Below, in pieces: positions 22,187 through 31,385 of a DNA stretch of 64,000 nt (position 1 is the stretch's first letter; the number at the start of each line of letters is the position of its first letter). Where the stretch lies: positions 558,001 through 622,000 of the forward strand of contig NZ_CP117449.1 of the NCBI RefSeq assembly GCF_030687835.1. Direction: 5' to 3'. The stretch is from Pseudomonas hefeiensis (lineage in GTDB: Bacteria; Pseudomonadota; Gammaproteobacteria; Pseudomonadales; Pseudomonadaceae). The notes under the pieces were generated by a model. It did not search any database, was not told the DNA's origin, and saw nothing but the letters and a program-made list of their open reading frames with translations. The position numbers and the translations under genes are program-made.

Positions 22187-23671
22187 ATGAGTGTTAGTAA
22201 TCCCACCCTGATCACTTTCGTGATCTATATCGCAGTAATGGTCCTGATCGGCCTGATGGCTTATCGCTCCACCAATAACCTTTCCGATTACATCCTGGGC
22301 GGTCGCAGCCTGGGCAGCGTCGTGACTGCATTGTCCGCCGGTGCCTCCGACATGAGCGGCTGGCTGTTGATGGGCTTGCCCGGTGCTATCTACATGTCCG
22401 GCCTGTCGGAAGGCTGGATCGCCATCGGCCTGATCATCGGTGCCTACCTGAACTGGCTGTTCGTGGCCGGTCGCCTGCGGGTACAGACCGAGCACAACGG
22501 TGATGCGCTGACACTGCCGGATTACTTCTCCAGCCGTTTTGAAGATACCAGCGGCCTGCTGCGGATCATCTCTGCGGTGGTGATCCTGGTGTTCTTCACC
22601 ATCTACTGCGCTTCCGGCATCGTGGCCGGTGCCCGTCTGTTTGAAAGCACCTTCGGCATGTCCTACGAGACCGCGCTGTGGGCCGGTGCGGCGGCAACCA
22701 TTGCCTACACCTTCATCGGTGGCTTCCTGGCCGTGAGCTGGACCGACACCGTACAAGCGACCCTGATGATCTTCGCGCTGATCCTTACGCCGATCATCGT
22801 GCTGCTGGCTACTGGCGGCGTGGATACCACGTTCCTGGCCATCGAAGCGAAAGACCCTACCGCCTTCGACATGCTGAAAAACACCACGTTCATCGGCGTG
22901 ATCTCGCTGATGGGCTGGGGCCTTGGCTACTTCGGACAGCCGCACATCCTGGCGCGTTTCATGGCTGCCGATTCGGTCAAGTCCATCGCCAAGGCCCGTC
23001 GTATCTCGATGGCCTGGATGATCCTCTGCCTGGGCGGCACCGTGGCTGTCGGCTTCTTCGGTATTGCTTACTTCTCGGCACACCCGGAAGTGGCCGGTCC
23101 TGTCACCGAGAACCCTGAGCGCGTGTTCATCGAGCTGGCCAAGCTGCTGTTCAACCCATGGGTTGCCGGTGTACTGCTGTCGGCCATTCTGGCGGCCGTC
23201 ATGAGCACCTTGAGCTGCCAGTTGCTGGTGTGCTCCAGTGCCCTGACCGAAGACTTCTACAAGGCTTTCCTGCGCAAGAGTGCTTCCCAGGTGGAACTGG
23301 TCTGGGTCGGCCGTGCCATGGTGTTGCTGGTGGCGTTGGTTGCCATCTTCCTGGCTGCCAACCCGGAGAACCGTGTTCTGGGTCTGGTGAGCTACGCCTG
23401 GGCCGGTTTCGGTGCGGCCTTCGGCCCTGTCGTCCTGATCTCGGTGATCTGGAAAAACATGACCCGTAACGGCGCGCTGGCAGGCATCCTGGTGGGGGCG
23501 ATCACCGTGATCGTCTGGAAACACTTCGAGCTGCTGGGCCTGTACGAAATCATCCCGGGCTTCATCTTCGCCAGCCTGGCTATCTACTTCGTCAGCAAGA
23601 TGGGCTCGCCTACCGCCGGTATGCTGCAGCGTTTCGACGCGGCTGAGAAAGACTTCCGCCTGAACCAGTAA
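22187..23671 (+). CDS. putP: Sodium/proline symporter PutP
   Basis: The 494-residue transporter has about thirteen membrane segments and belongs to the solute:sodium symporter family. Characteristic stretches are SDYILGGRSLGSVVTALSAG and SDMSGWLLMGLPGAIYMSGL near residues 33-70, which form the Na+ and proline sites in E. coli PutP, and GWGLGYFGQPHILARFMAAD near residue 240. It imports proline for PutA, encoded divergently. A strong terminator follows. Expression is expected to be repressed by PutA at the boxes upstream and induced by proline. Confidence 0.96.
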   Translation: MSVSNPTLITFVIYIAVMVLIGLMAYRSTNNLSDYILGGRSLGSVVTALSAGASDMSGWLLMGLPGAIYMSGLSEGWIAIGLIIGAYLNWLFVAGRLRVQTEHNGDALTLPDYFSSRFEDTSGLLRIISAVVILVFFTIYCASGIVAGARLFESTFGMSYETALWAGAAATIAYTFIGGFLAVSWTDTVQATLMIFALILTPIIVLLATGGVDTTFLAIEAKDPTAFDMLKNTTFIGVISLMGWGLGYFGQPHILARFMAADSVKSIAKARRISMAWMILCLGGTVAVGFFGIAYFSAHPEVAGPVTENPERVFIELAKLLFNPWVAGVLLSAILAAVMSTLSCQLLVCSSALTEDFYKAFLRKSASQVELVWVGRAMVLLVALVAIFLAANPENRVLGLVSYAWAGFGAAFGPVVLISVIWKNMTRNGALAGILVGAITVIVWKHFELLGLYEIIPGFIFASLAIYFVSKMGSPTAGMLQRFDAAEKDFRLNQ

Positions 23672-23720
23672 GACTTCCAGCGAGGCCTTGACGGCTCGCG
23701 CGAAGGGTTTGAATAAAGAA

Positions 23721-23756
23721 ACGGCCCGTCCTCCATGGAGACGGGCCGTTTTTTTA
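23721..23756 (+). terminator. Rho-independent terminator of putP
   Basis: ACGGCCCGTC pairs with GACGGGCCGT around a short loop and is followed at once by a run of T. It lies 50 bases after the putP stop codon. Confidence 0.93.
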
Positions 23757-23919
23757 TGGGCATTAATCCAGCTCTGCGGGATGTCTGTCGGAAAACACAG
23801 CGCGCGATGCGGCTTTTATCTCATTGGATGTAAGGCAAATCTGTTTTTCCTGACCTCCGATCAACTCTCCCTGTTGCTCATGCAGAATCGGCCGCTTTTA
23901 TTCAGCAGAGGCACATCGG

Positions 23920-25977
23920 ATGTTCGCGCCTGCCAACCAACCGCGTTTCACCCTGGCACTCGACAGCGGGCCGAATGAACTCAAGGTGCTTGAGTTCAGG
24001 GGCAAGGAAGCCATCAGTCAACCTTATTGCTTTGATCTGGAACTGGTCAGTGAGCGGCCGGATCTGGCGCTGGAAGAGCTCCTGCATCGTCAGGCCTTTC
24101 TGGCTTTCGATGATCAGGGTCGGGGGATACACGGCCAGGTTTATAGTGCGGCCCAGGGCGACTCGGGCAAGCGCTTGACCCGTTACCAGATCAGTCTGGT
24201 ACCACGCCTGGCTTACCTGGACCATCGAATCAACCGACGGATTTTCCAGCATCTGAGTGTGCCGGCGATCATTACTCTGATCTTGAAGGATCACGGCATC
24301 CAGGGCGATGCGTTCCAGTTCAGTCTCGGTGGGCAGTACCCCGAGCGGGAATACTGTGTGCAGTTTGGGGAAAGTGACCTGGCCTTCATCGGGCGAATCT
24401 GTGCCGAGGTCGGGATCCACTATCACTTCCGGCACAGTCACGACGGCCATCTGTTGGTGTTCGGTGACGACCAGACGGTATTTCCCCGTCTGCCCGAGTC
24501 GACGTTGTATCTGCCCGGCAGTGGCATGGCCGCCGGCGAGCCAGCGATCAAGCGCCTGGCTGTGCGACTGCAGACCCGGACCACTGCGGTGACGCTACGT
24601 GACTACGATTTCCACAAGCCGGGTCTGCTGTTGCAAACCAGTCTGGACAGTCAGCGGCAACCGGTACTGGAGGAGTATCGTTACCCCGGCCGGTTTTCCG
24701 ACCGCGACCATGGCAGGCATCTCACCCAGCGCGCACTGGAACGCCATGGCGCCGACCACCGTCTGGCCGAGGGGCGCAGCGACCAATGCGCACTCGTCAG
24801 TGGGCACTTCCTCCAAATCAACGGGCATCCCCGAGCGCAATGGAATGATCTCTGGCTGCTCACGCAAATCACCCACCATGGTCGCCAGCCACAAGTGCTG
24901 GAGGAAACGGTCAGTGACAGTGCGGATGAGTTCCAGGGCTACAGCAATACGTTCCTCGCCACCCCGTGGGACGTTTTCTTTCGTCCGTCCCTGGCCCACG
25001 AAAAGCCACCGGCCCATGGTTATCAGTCGGCGGTGGTGACGGGACCGGTGGACAGCGAGATCCATTGCGACGAATACGGACGGGTCAAGGTGCAATTGAT
25101 CTGGGATCGTGACGGTCAGCGCGACGAACACTCCAGTTGCTGGCTAAGGGTGGCCTCGGGCTGGGCTCATGATCGCTACGGCAGTGTGATGATTCCCCGG
25201 GTCGGCATGGAGGTGCTGGTGGGCTTCATCGATGGTGATGTGGACAAACCGCTGGTGGTGGGCTGTTTGCCCAACGGCGCCAACCCGGTGCCCCTGGACC
25301 TGCCGGCGGATCAAACCCGCAGCATCTTGCGCAGTCAGAGCAGCCCTGGCGGGGGCGGCTATAACGAGTTGCGCATCGAGGATCGCAAGGGCGCCGAGGA
25401 GATTTACCTGCGGGCCCAGCGCAACTGGACCCAGCATGTGCTGCATGATCAGCGGGTGCAGGTTGATCACGAGCGCAGCATCGTCGTCACCGGCACCGCG
25501 CGGCACGAGCTCAAGACTGATGAGTTGCGCATCACCCATGGCCAGCGCCAGGTTGAGGTCAGGCAGGATGATCATCTGGTGGTGGCCGGAGAGCGGCATA
25601 TTCGGGTAACCAGTCAGGCCCTCAACGCCACTCAGCAATTTCACGTCAGCGCCGGGCAGCAAGTGGTGCTGGATGGCGGCGTCAGCGCGACCATTCAGGC
25701 CGGTGGGCATTGGATCAACATCGGGGCGGGGGGGATTTTCAGCAGCGTGCCGATCCAGGTCGGTGGTGCGGCCATGACGGCCATGAGTGCCGCGCCAGGC
25801 TCACCCGGCAGTCCCGAAAAACTTGTCGCGGCCGCAGCCGCTCAACTTTCCCTCGCGCAAGTTTTCAGCCTGCAGGGGCAGGCGCCATTCTGCGAAGAGT
25901 GTGAGCGTTGCAAGGGGGGTGTTTGCGGGGTATCGCCGGTCGCCCGCAAGCCCGCCTATATTCAGGAGCGTCCATGA
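23920..25977 (+). CDS. vgrG: Type VI secretion spike protein VgrG
   Basis: The 685-residue protein has the VgrG order: gp27-like domains to about residue 350 (YCVQFGESDLAFIGRICAEV), the gp5 OB-fold near residues 370-460 (DEYGRVKVQLIWDRDGQRDE; SVMIPRVGMEVLVGFIDGD), and a beta-helix spike (residues 480-610, repeated short V-x-V turns). VgrG trimers cap the Hcp tube and carry effectors. After the spike comes a 70-residue tail, Ala-rich and then Cys-rich (CEECERCKGGVC), with no recognisable toxin domain. The tail overlaps the DUF4123 gene by 4 bases. No tss genes or hcp are nearby, so this is an orphan spike module. Confidence 0.93.
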   Translation: MFAPANQPRFTLALDSGPNELKVLEFRGKEAISQPYCFDLELVSERPDLALEELLHRQAFLAFDDQGRGIHGQVYSAAQGDSGKRLTRYQISLVPRLAYLDHRINRRIFQHLSVPAIITLILKDHGIQGDAFQFSLGGQYPEREYCVQFGESDLAFIGRICAEVGIHYHFRHSHDGHLLVFGDDQTVFPRLPESTLYLPGSGMAAGEPAIKRLAVRLQTRTTAVTLRDYDFHKPGLLLQTSLDSQRQPVLEEYRYPGRFSDRDHGRHLTQRALERHGADHRLAEGRSDQCALVSGHFLQINGHPRAQWNDLWLLTQITHHGRQPQVLEETVSDSADEFQGYSNTFLATPWDVFFRPSLAHEKPPAHGYQSAVVTGPVDSEIHCDEYGRVKVQLIWDRDGQRDEHSSCWLRVASGWAHDRYGSVMIPRVGMEVLVGFIDGDVDKPLVVGCLPNGANPVPLDLPADQTRSILRSQSSPGGGGYNELRIEDRKGAEEIYLRAQRNWTQHVLHDQRVQVDHERSIVVTGTARHELKTDELRITHGQRQVEVRQDDHLVVAGERHIRVTSQALNATQQFHVSAGQQVVLDGGVSATIQAGGHWINIGAGGIFSSVPIQVGGAAMTAMSAAPGSPGSPEKLVAAAAAQLSLAQVFSLQGQAPFCEECERCKGGVCGVSPVARKPAYIQERP

Positions 25978-26708
25978 GCATCGGTCAATCTTCTCGCGCC
26001 TGGCTTGAGCAACAACCCTTGCAGGCATCCGAGCAGCTCTACGCCATTTTCAGCAGCGCCAGTACCGCCAAACCGCTGATGGCCTGGAGGCGTTCGATGA
26101 CGGTGGCGCCCAGCCCGATCTGGGCCGATACCCCTTACGCTGACTGGGAAACGGTCATGCCTTATGTCGGTGCTGTCGCCCCGGACAGCGAGTTTCTTGA
26201 CTGGGTCGCGACGACCGATTCGCTCGATTGGGGCTGGCTGGCAGTGACTTCTTGCAACCAGCAAAGCCTTGCCGAACATTTACGCGGGCTCACCCAGGTT
26301 CTGCTGCCGGGTGGCAAGTCGGTGTTTTTCCGCTTTTGGGATGGGCGTTTTATTCAGCCCATCCTGCGATCGGACGTGGTGGATGTCGGTCAGCTATTAC
26401 CCTCCATCAGCCGCTGCCTGATCAACGGTCAGGCCTTTGATATCACGGCAAATGCCCTGCGCCCGGCCCGGACGTTCCCGTGGTGGGAAGTGCCTGCGCT
26501 GTTGTTGCAGGAGCTGGCCGGGGATACGACAGATTGCTTGCTCAATAATCTGCTCAAGTGGTTGGGCGAAGAGCATCCGTATCTGTTTGAACAGGTCGAC
26601 GAGAACATCCTGCGATGCAAGATCAGGCATTTTCTTGGGGAGCCAGGGATGGCCCATGGGCCAAAAGCCCCCCTGCGAGAATATTTGCTGCAGGAATTGA
26701 GCGGATGA
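25974..26708 (+). CDS. DUF4123 type VI effector chaperone (Tap/TEC family)
   Basis: The 244-residue protein starts at the ATGA overlap with vgrG; the in-frame extension upstream lies inside vgrG. The DUF4123 domain covers about residues 15-150 (LYAIFSSASTAKPLMAWR, SEFLDWVATTDSLDWGWL, GKSVFFRFWDGRFIQPIL). Family members load a specific effector onto the cognate VgrG and are normally encoded between vgrG and that effector. Here the next gene, 94 bases on, is the housekeeping rlmJ, so no effector is adjacent. The pair may load a cargo encoded elsewhere, or the effector gene was lost. Confidence 0.85.
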   Translation: MSIGQSSRAWLEQQPLQASEQLYAIFSSASTAKPLMAWRRSMTVAPSPIWADTPYADWETVMPYVGAVAPDSEFLDWVATTDSLDWGWLAVTSCNQQSLAEHLRGLTQVLLPGGKSVFFRFWDGRFIQPILRSDVVDVGQLLPSISRCLINGQAFDITANALRPARTFPWWEVPALLLQELAGDTTDCLLNNLLKWLGEEHPYLFEQVDENILRCKIRHFLGEPGMAHGPKAPLREYLLQELSG

Positions 26709-26802
26709 CCACCGGGTCTGGTCACGGCTCGTCCGCTCGGCTGCGAACCCCTGACGTTGGGCGCGCTTCAAGGTAAACTCCTCGGCCTTCGCAGGAGCCG
26801 CC

Positions 26803-27642
26803 ATGAATTATCGCCACGCCTTCCACGCCGGCAATCACGCCGATGTGTTCAAACACCTGACCTTGACCCGCCTCATCGCTTTGATGTCGCGCAAGGAGCA
26901 GCCCTTCGCCTACCTCGATACCCATGCGGGCATCGGGCTGTACGACTTGCAGGGCGACCAGGCCAATCGTACCGGCGAATACCTTGAAGGCATCGCGCGG
27001 TTGTGGGGCCAGGAGGATCTGCCGGCGCTGACCGCCGACTACATGAACGTGCTGCACGAGATGAACCCGGACGGTCAGTTGCGTTACTACCCGGGGTCAC
27101 CGGAGCTGGCGCGGCGCCTGACCCGGTCGCAGGATCGGGTGCTTCTGAACGAAAAACATCCAGAAGACGGTGTGCTGCTCAAGGACAACATGAAAGGCGA
27201 TCGTCGCGTGGCGGTGCATCTGGGCGAAGGCTGGCATGTGCCCCGGGCGCTGCTGCCGGTGGCGGAAAAACGCGGCCTGATGTTGATCGATCCGCCTTTT
27301 GAACAGCTTGACGAGATGCAACGCTGCGCCGCGTCACTCAAGGAGGCCATTGGCCGGATGCGCCAGACAGTGGCGGCGATCTGGTACCCGGTGAAGGACC
27401 AGCGAATGTTGCGCCGTTTCTATCAGGACCTGGCCGGCACCGGTGCGCCGAAATTGTTGCGTGTGGAATTGCTGGTACATCCGCTGGCCACGCCCAATAG
27501 CCTGAACGGCTCCGGTTTGGCGATTGCCAATCCGCCGTGGGGGCTGGAGGAGGAATTACGCGAGCTGTTGCCTTGGTTATCGAAAAAACTTGGACAGACC
27601 CAGGGCGGCTGGCAGATGGATTGGTTGATTGCTGAAAGCTGA
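26803..27642 (+). CDS. rlmJ: 23S rRNA (adenine2030-N6)-methyltransferase RlmJ
   Basis: The 279-residue protein is RlmJ (YhiR), which methylates N6 of A2030 in 23S rRNA using SAM. The N-terminal stretch NYRHAFHAGNHADVFKHLTL is diagnostic, followed by the SAM-site part YLDTHAGIGLYDL near residue 44 and the catalytic DPPF motif at about residues 164-167. AGGAG sits 6 bases before the ATG. Length is normal. It is convergent with msrA across a REPIN. Confidence 0.95.
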   Translation: MNYRHAFHAGNHADVFKHLTLTRLIALMSRKEQPFAYLDTHAGIGLYDLQGDQANRTGEYLEGIARLWGQEDLPALTADYMNVLHEMNPDGQLRYYPGSPELARRLTRSQDRVLLNEKHPEDGVLLKDNMKGDRRVAVHLGEGWHVPRALLPVAEKRGLMLIDPPFEQLDEMQRCAASLKEAIGRMRQTVAAIWYPVKDQRMLRRFYQDLAGTGAPKLLRVELLVHPLATPNSLNGSGLAIANPPWGLEEELRELLPWLSKKLGQTQGGWQMDWLIAES

Positions 27643-27670
27643 TATGCATCGATGGCGTCTGGAAGGCCGC

Positions 27671-27764
27671 CATCGCGAGCAGGCTCGCTCCCACATGGTT
27701 CTGTGTCTGACCACAGTCTTATGATCAACATAGATCTCATGTGGGAGCGGGCTTGCTCGCGAAG
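27671..27764. repeat. REPIN, copies in the opposite arrangement
   Basis: ATCGCGAGCAGGCTCGCTCC at the left is followed after about 43 bases by GTGGGAGCGGGCTTGCTCGC at the right, so the two REPs point the other way round from most units in the window. It lies in the convergent gap between rlmJ and msrA. Confidence 0.85.
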
Positions 27765-27782
27765 CTTTTCAGCGGCAAAAAG

Positions 27783-28433
27783 TCAGATCGGACAAGTCAC
27801 GCCCGTACCGCCAATCCCGCAATAACCTTCAGGATTCTTCGCCAGATATTGCTGGTGATAGGCCTCGGCGAAGAAGAACGTCGGGGCTTCTTCGATTTCG
27901 GTGGTAATGACGCCCTTACCGGCCTTGGTCAATTCAGCCTGAAATACTTGCGCGCTGTGTTTGGCGGCAGCCAGTTGGGTTGGGTTGGTGGCATAGATCA
28001 CCGAGCGGTACTGGGTGCCGATGTCATTGCCCTGGCGCATGCCCTGGGTCGGGTTGTGCAGCTCCCAGAACATCTTCAGAAGCTGCTCGTAGCTGACTTT
28101 TTCCGGCTCGTAGACCACCAGGACCACTTCGCTGTGGCCGGTAAGGCCCGAGCAGACCTCTTCATACGTCGGGTTCGGCGTAAAGCCACCGGCGTAACCC
28201 ACCGCTGTACTGACCACGCCTTCGCGCTGCCAGAATTTACGTTCCGCGCCCCAGAAACAGCCCAGGCCGAAGATCGCGAAATCTACGTCCATGGCAAACG
28301 GACCCAGCAGCGGCGCATCGTGGACGAAGTGTTTTTCCGGCACGGTCATGGGGCTTTCGCGGCCAGGCAGAGCTTGTTCTTGAGTAGGGAGCACGTTTTT
28401 GTTCACCAGAATTTCCGAGCGCAAGACCATCAT
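27783..28433 (-). CDS. msrA: Peptide methionine (S)-S-oxide reductase MsrA
   Basis: The 216-residue enzyme reduces the S epimer of methionine sulfoxide in proteins, reversing oxidative damage. The active-site motif [12 protein letters not shown] near residue 57 carries the nucleophilic Cys. Other family segments are [20 protein letters not shown] and [29 protein letters not shown] near the N-terminus is typical of the long proteobacterial form. The C-terminal region retains resolving Cys candidates ([14 protein letters not shown]). It lies next to dipA, as in P. aeruginosa. Confidence 0.96.
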   Translation of the reverse strand: MMVLRSEILVNKNVLPTQEQALPGRESPMTVPEKHFVHDAPLLGPFAMDVDFAIFGLGCFWGAERKFWQREGVVSTAVGYAGGFTPNPTYEEVCSGLTGHSEVVLVVYEPEKVSYEQLLKMFWELHNPTQGMRQGNDIGTQYRSVIYATNPTQLAAAKHSAQVFQAELTKAGKGVITTEIEEAPTFFFAEAYHQQYLAKNPEGYCGIGGTGVTCPI

Positions 28434-28509
28434 CAGTCCTCTCAGTCAGATTGAGTTGAGCGAATGTAAGCAATGAGACCGTCAGTGTGCCCGAGTGTTA
28501 CACCGCTTG

Positions 28510-31203
28510 TCAGACAATTGGGCCGCGCGGGTAACGCTTGAGCTTTTCGATCAGCTCCGCTCCCGGGATCGGTCGGTCGAACAGGTAGCCCTGGCCGACG
28601 TCGCAGCGGTGGCGCCGCAGAAACGCCAGTTGCTGTGCGGTTTCGATACCTTCGGCCACGACCTTGAGTTTCAGGTTGTGGGCCATGGCGATCACCGCGG
28701 AAGTGATTTCCATGTCGTCCTGGTTGTCCGGGATCTCGTGGATGAAGCTGCGATCGATCTTGATGATGTCGATCGGGAATTTTTTCAGGTAACTCAGGGA
28801 TGAATAACCGGTGCCGAAGTCGTCCATGGCCAGGGTCAGGCCCAGGCGCTTGAGTTGGTCGAGCTGCAGGTGGGTGTCTTCGGTGGCCTCCAGCAGCAGG
28901 CCTTCGGTCAGTTCCAGTTCCAGCAGGCGGGCCGGCAGTTGTTCTTCCTTGAGGATGCTGGCGATCGAGGCGACCAGGTCCGGGTCGGAGAACTGCTTGG
29001 GCGAGAGGTTGATCGCCACTTGCAGGTTGCCCAGGCCGGCGGCGGTCAATTGCTTGCTCATGCGGCAAGCCTGACGGGCGATCCATTTGCCGATGGGGAT
29101 GATCAGGCCGGTTTCTTCGGCCACGCTGATGAACTGGTCCGGGCGGATCATGCCCTTCTCGGGATGGTTCCAGCGCAGCAGCGCCTCCATGCCCAGCAAG
29201 CGACCGCTGCGCAGGCACAGTTTTGGCTGATAGAACACGTCCAGCTCGTTCTGGGTCAAGGCGCGGCGCAGGTTGTTTTCCACGAACAGCTTGTAGCTGG
29301 CCTCGGCGTTCAGCGCCTCGGTGAATACCTGGACCTGATGCTTGCCGTTGGCTTTGGCTTTGTGCAGGGCGAGTCCGGCGTTGCGCATCAGGGTCTGGGG
29401 GTCGCGGCCGTGCAGTGGCGCGCAGGCCAGGCCCACGGAACCGGTCACGCTGATCAGCTGGTTATCGACGAACATTGGCTTGTCGAGCGTCATCAGCAGT
29501 TGGCTGGCGATCTGCTGCCCAGCCTCCAGGTCGGTGTCGTCCAGCAGTACGGCGAATTCATTACTGGCGAACCGTGCCAGGCTGCCGCTGGGACTCAAGC
29601 TGTTGCGCAAGCGTCGGGCCAGGCTGATCAGCAGCTTGTCTCCGGTCTGGTGGCCGAGGCTGTCATTGATGCGCTTGAAGTTGTCGATGTCCACCAGCAG
29701 CAGGCTGATGGGCGAATCGCTGTCCCGGGCAAAGCGCTCATCGAGGTTGCGGATGAACGCCGGGCGGTTGCCCAGGTTGGTCAGGTTGTCGGTGTAGGCC
29801 AGGCGCTCAATGCGCTGCTGGGCCAGTTTGGTCTGGGTAATGTCTTCGTAAATGCCGATGTAGTGGGTCAGTTCACGGTTATCGCCATAAACCTTGGAAA
29901 TCGACAATTGGCCCCAGTAGGGTTCCAGATTCTTGCGCCTGCTCTTGAATTCACCTTGCCAGCTATTGCTCTGGGCCAGTGCCGACGGTGCATCGAACAG
30001 CAGCTCGCTGAGGTTTTCCAGGGCCGGCAGTTCCGACAGGCGCTGGCCGTGGACTTCCTCGGTGGAATATTGGGTGATGGCGGTGAAGCTGGGGTTGACG
30101 TATTCCACCACGCCGTCGCAATTGACCAGCAGGAACGCGTTGGCGCTCTGCTCCACGGCACGCTGGAACAGGTGCAGGGCGTTGGTGGCGGTCCGTCGGT
30201 TGTGGTTGTTGATGACCTGGGCGAACTGGTCAGCCAGTTCACCGGCAAAGGCGATCTCATCGGACTGCCAGGCGCGCGTGACACCTATTTGCTCCAGGCA
30301 CAGTACGCCCACCACCTGGCCGTCGATACGAACGCTGGCATCGAGCATGGCGTTGACTTCGCGGGTGCGCAGGCTTGCGGCCATTTCCCGGGTACGCGGG
30401 TCGCGCATCGCATTATGCGCGTCGATGGCGCGGCAGGTCTGCAGCGCCTCCATGTAATCAGGAAACTCGTTGGCGTTGATCACGTCCGGCAGAAAGTAGT
30501 CCTGGGAGGCGCGGTTATAAGCCGAAATCGGCACCAACTGGCCATCTTCCAGGTTCCAGATGCTGGCGCAATCAATCTGGTAGATGTCGCAGGCGCTGCG
30601 GGTGATGAGCTCGGCGGCTTCCTGCAGGGAGTTGTTGGCGCTGTAGCGCTGGCGGGTCAGCAGCAGGATCAGGTCCTGTTGCGCGCGCACCCGGTCCAGG
30701 TGTTGAAGCTGCTCTTGCTGGGCGCGTTGGTTCAGTTCCAGGGCAATTTGCAGGCGCGAGTTTTGAGTTTCCAGGTCCAGGGCCGGCATCGACGGCTCGC
30801 CTGCCAACAAATCGTCCACTGCCAGCAGATAGCCGCGTAGTAGATGGCGATTGTGCTGTTTATACGGCTCGCCCATTTCCAGCAGGTTCATGGAGCCCTT
30901 GGCGGTGTGGAGTGTGTAGCGGATCAGGTAATGCGGGGCCTGGCCCAGTTGCTGCTGGATCGCATCGTGGAGTTGATAGCGTGCTTCGGGCTCCATCAGG
31001 CTGGCGTAGGGCGAGCTGACCAGCGAGCAAAGCTCGACGGCCGGCAGGCCGAAATAACGTTCGCAGTTGGGATCGAGGAACAGCAGCGCCCAGCTTGCTT
31101 CATTCAGCCGTTCGAAACGCAGCATGCCGAGCCGCGAGGGCACCGGTAACTGCGTCACTACCTCGGCCGCCATACGGCTGGCGGCATCGGGTTGGCTTTT
31201 CAT
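28510..31203 (-). CDS. dipA: Cyclic-di-GMP phosphodiesterase DipA (PAS-GAF-PAS-GGDEF-EAL)
   Basis: The 897-residue cytosolic protein has an N-terminal PAS-like region (residues 20-130), a GAF domain (about 185-330), a second PAS (about 340-460), a GGDEF domain and an EAL domain. The GGDEF signature is degenerate: it reads ASNEF near residue 544, so no cyclase activity is expected. The EAL domain is intact (GMEALLRWNHPEKG near residue 672; AMDDFGTGYSSLSYLKKFPI; VVAEGIETAQQLAFL). Domain order, length, the ASNEF motif and the place beside msrA all match P. aeruginosa DipA (PA5017), a phosphodiesterase needed for biofilm dispersal. What the PAS and GAF domains bind is not visible. Confidence 0.92.
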   Translation of the reverse strand: MKSQPDAASRMAAEVVTQLPVPSRLGMLRFERLNEASWALLFLDPNCERYFGLPAVELCSLVSSPYASLMEPEARYQLHDAIQQQLGQAPHYLIRYTLHTAKGSMNLLEMGEPYKQHNRHLLRGYLLAVDDLLAGEPSMPALDLETQNSRLQIALELNQRAQQEQLQHLDRVRAQQDLILLLTRQRYSANNSLQEAAELITRSACDIYQIDCASIWNLEDGQLVPISAYNRASQDYFLPDVINANEFPDYMEALQTCRAIDAHNAMRDPRTREMAASLRTREVNAMLDASVRIDGQVVGVLCLEQIGVTRAWQSDEIAFAGELADQFAQVINNHNRRTATNALHLFQRAVEQSANAFLLVNCDGVVEYVNPSFTAITQYSTEEVHGQRLSELPALENLSELLFDAPSALAQSNSWQGEFKSRRKNLEPYWGQLSISKVYGDNRELTHYIGIYEDITQTKLAQQRIERLAYTDNLTNLGNRPAFIRNLDERFARDSDSPISLLLVDIDNFKRINDSLGHQTGDKLLISLARRLRNSLSPSGSLARFASNEFAVLLDDTDLEAGQQIASQLLMTLDKPMFVDNQLISVTGSVGLACAPLHGRDPQTLMRNAGLALHKAKANGKHQVQVFTEALNAEASYKLFVENNLRRALTQNELDVFYQPKLCLRSGRLLGMEALLRWNHPEKGMIRPDQFISVAEETGLIIPIGKWIARQACRMSKQLTAAGLGNLQVAINLSPKQFSDPDLVASIASILKEEQLPARLLELELTEGLLLEATEDTHLQLDQLKRLGLTLAMDDFGTGYSSLSYLKKFPIDIIKIDRSFIHEIPDNQDDMEITSAVIAMAHNLKLKVVAEGIETAQQLAFLRRHRCDVGQGYLFDRPIPGAELIEKLKRYPRGPIV

Positions 31204-31385
31204 GGGGAAACTCGCTTCGAAAATGCTGATCGCGCCGGGCTGACGCCCTCGTTATTACGGACTGCCGCAAGGTTGCATCATTGCGGCACTGGCTGACAAG
31301 AGAGATGAAGGCCAAGTGCTATAAACCTTTTATCGGCCGACAAGCGAATTTCTCCAGCGCTCGACCGATCAGAGGGGCCGGGTGG

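Noticed and set aside
28855..30840. A 661-codon open frame opposite dipA
   Set aside because: It is fully antisense to dipA, low in complexity and without any domain. It is explained by GC-rich third positions of the true gene.
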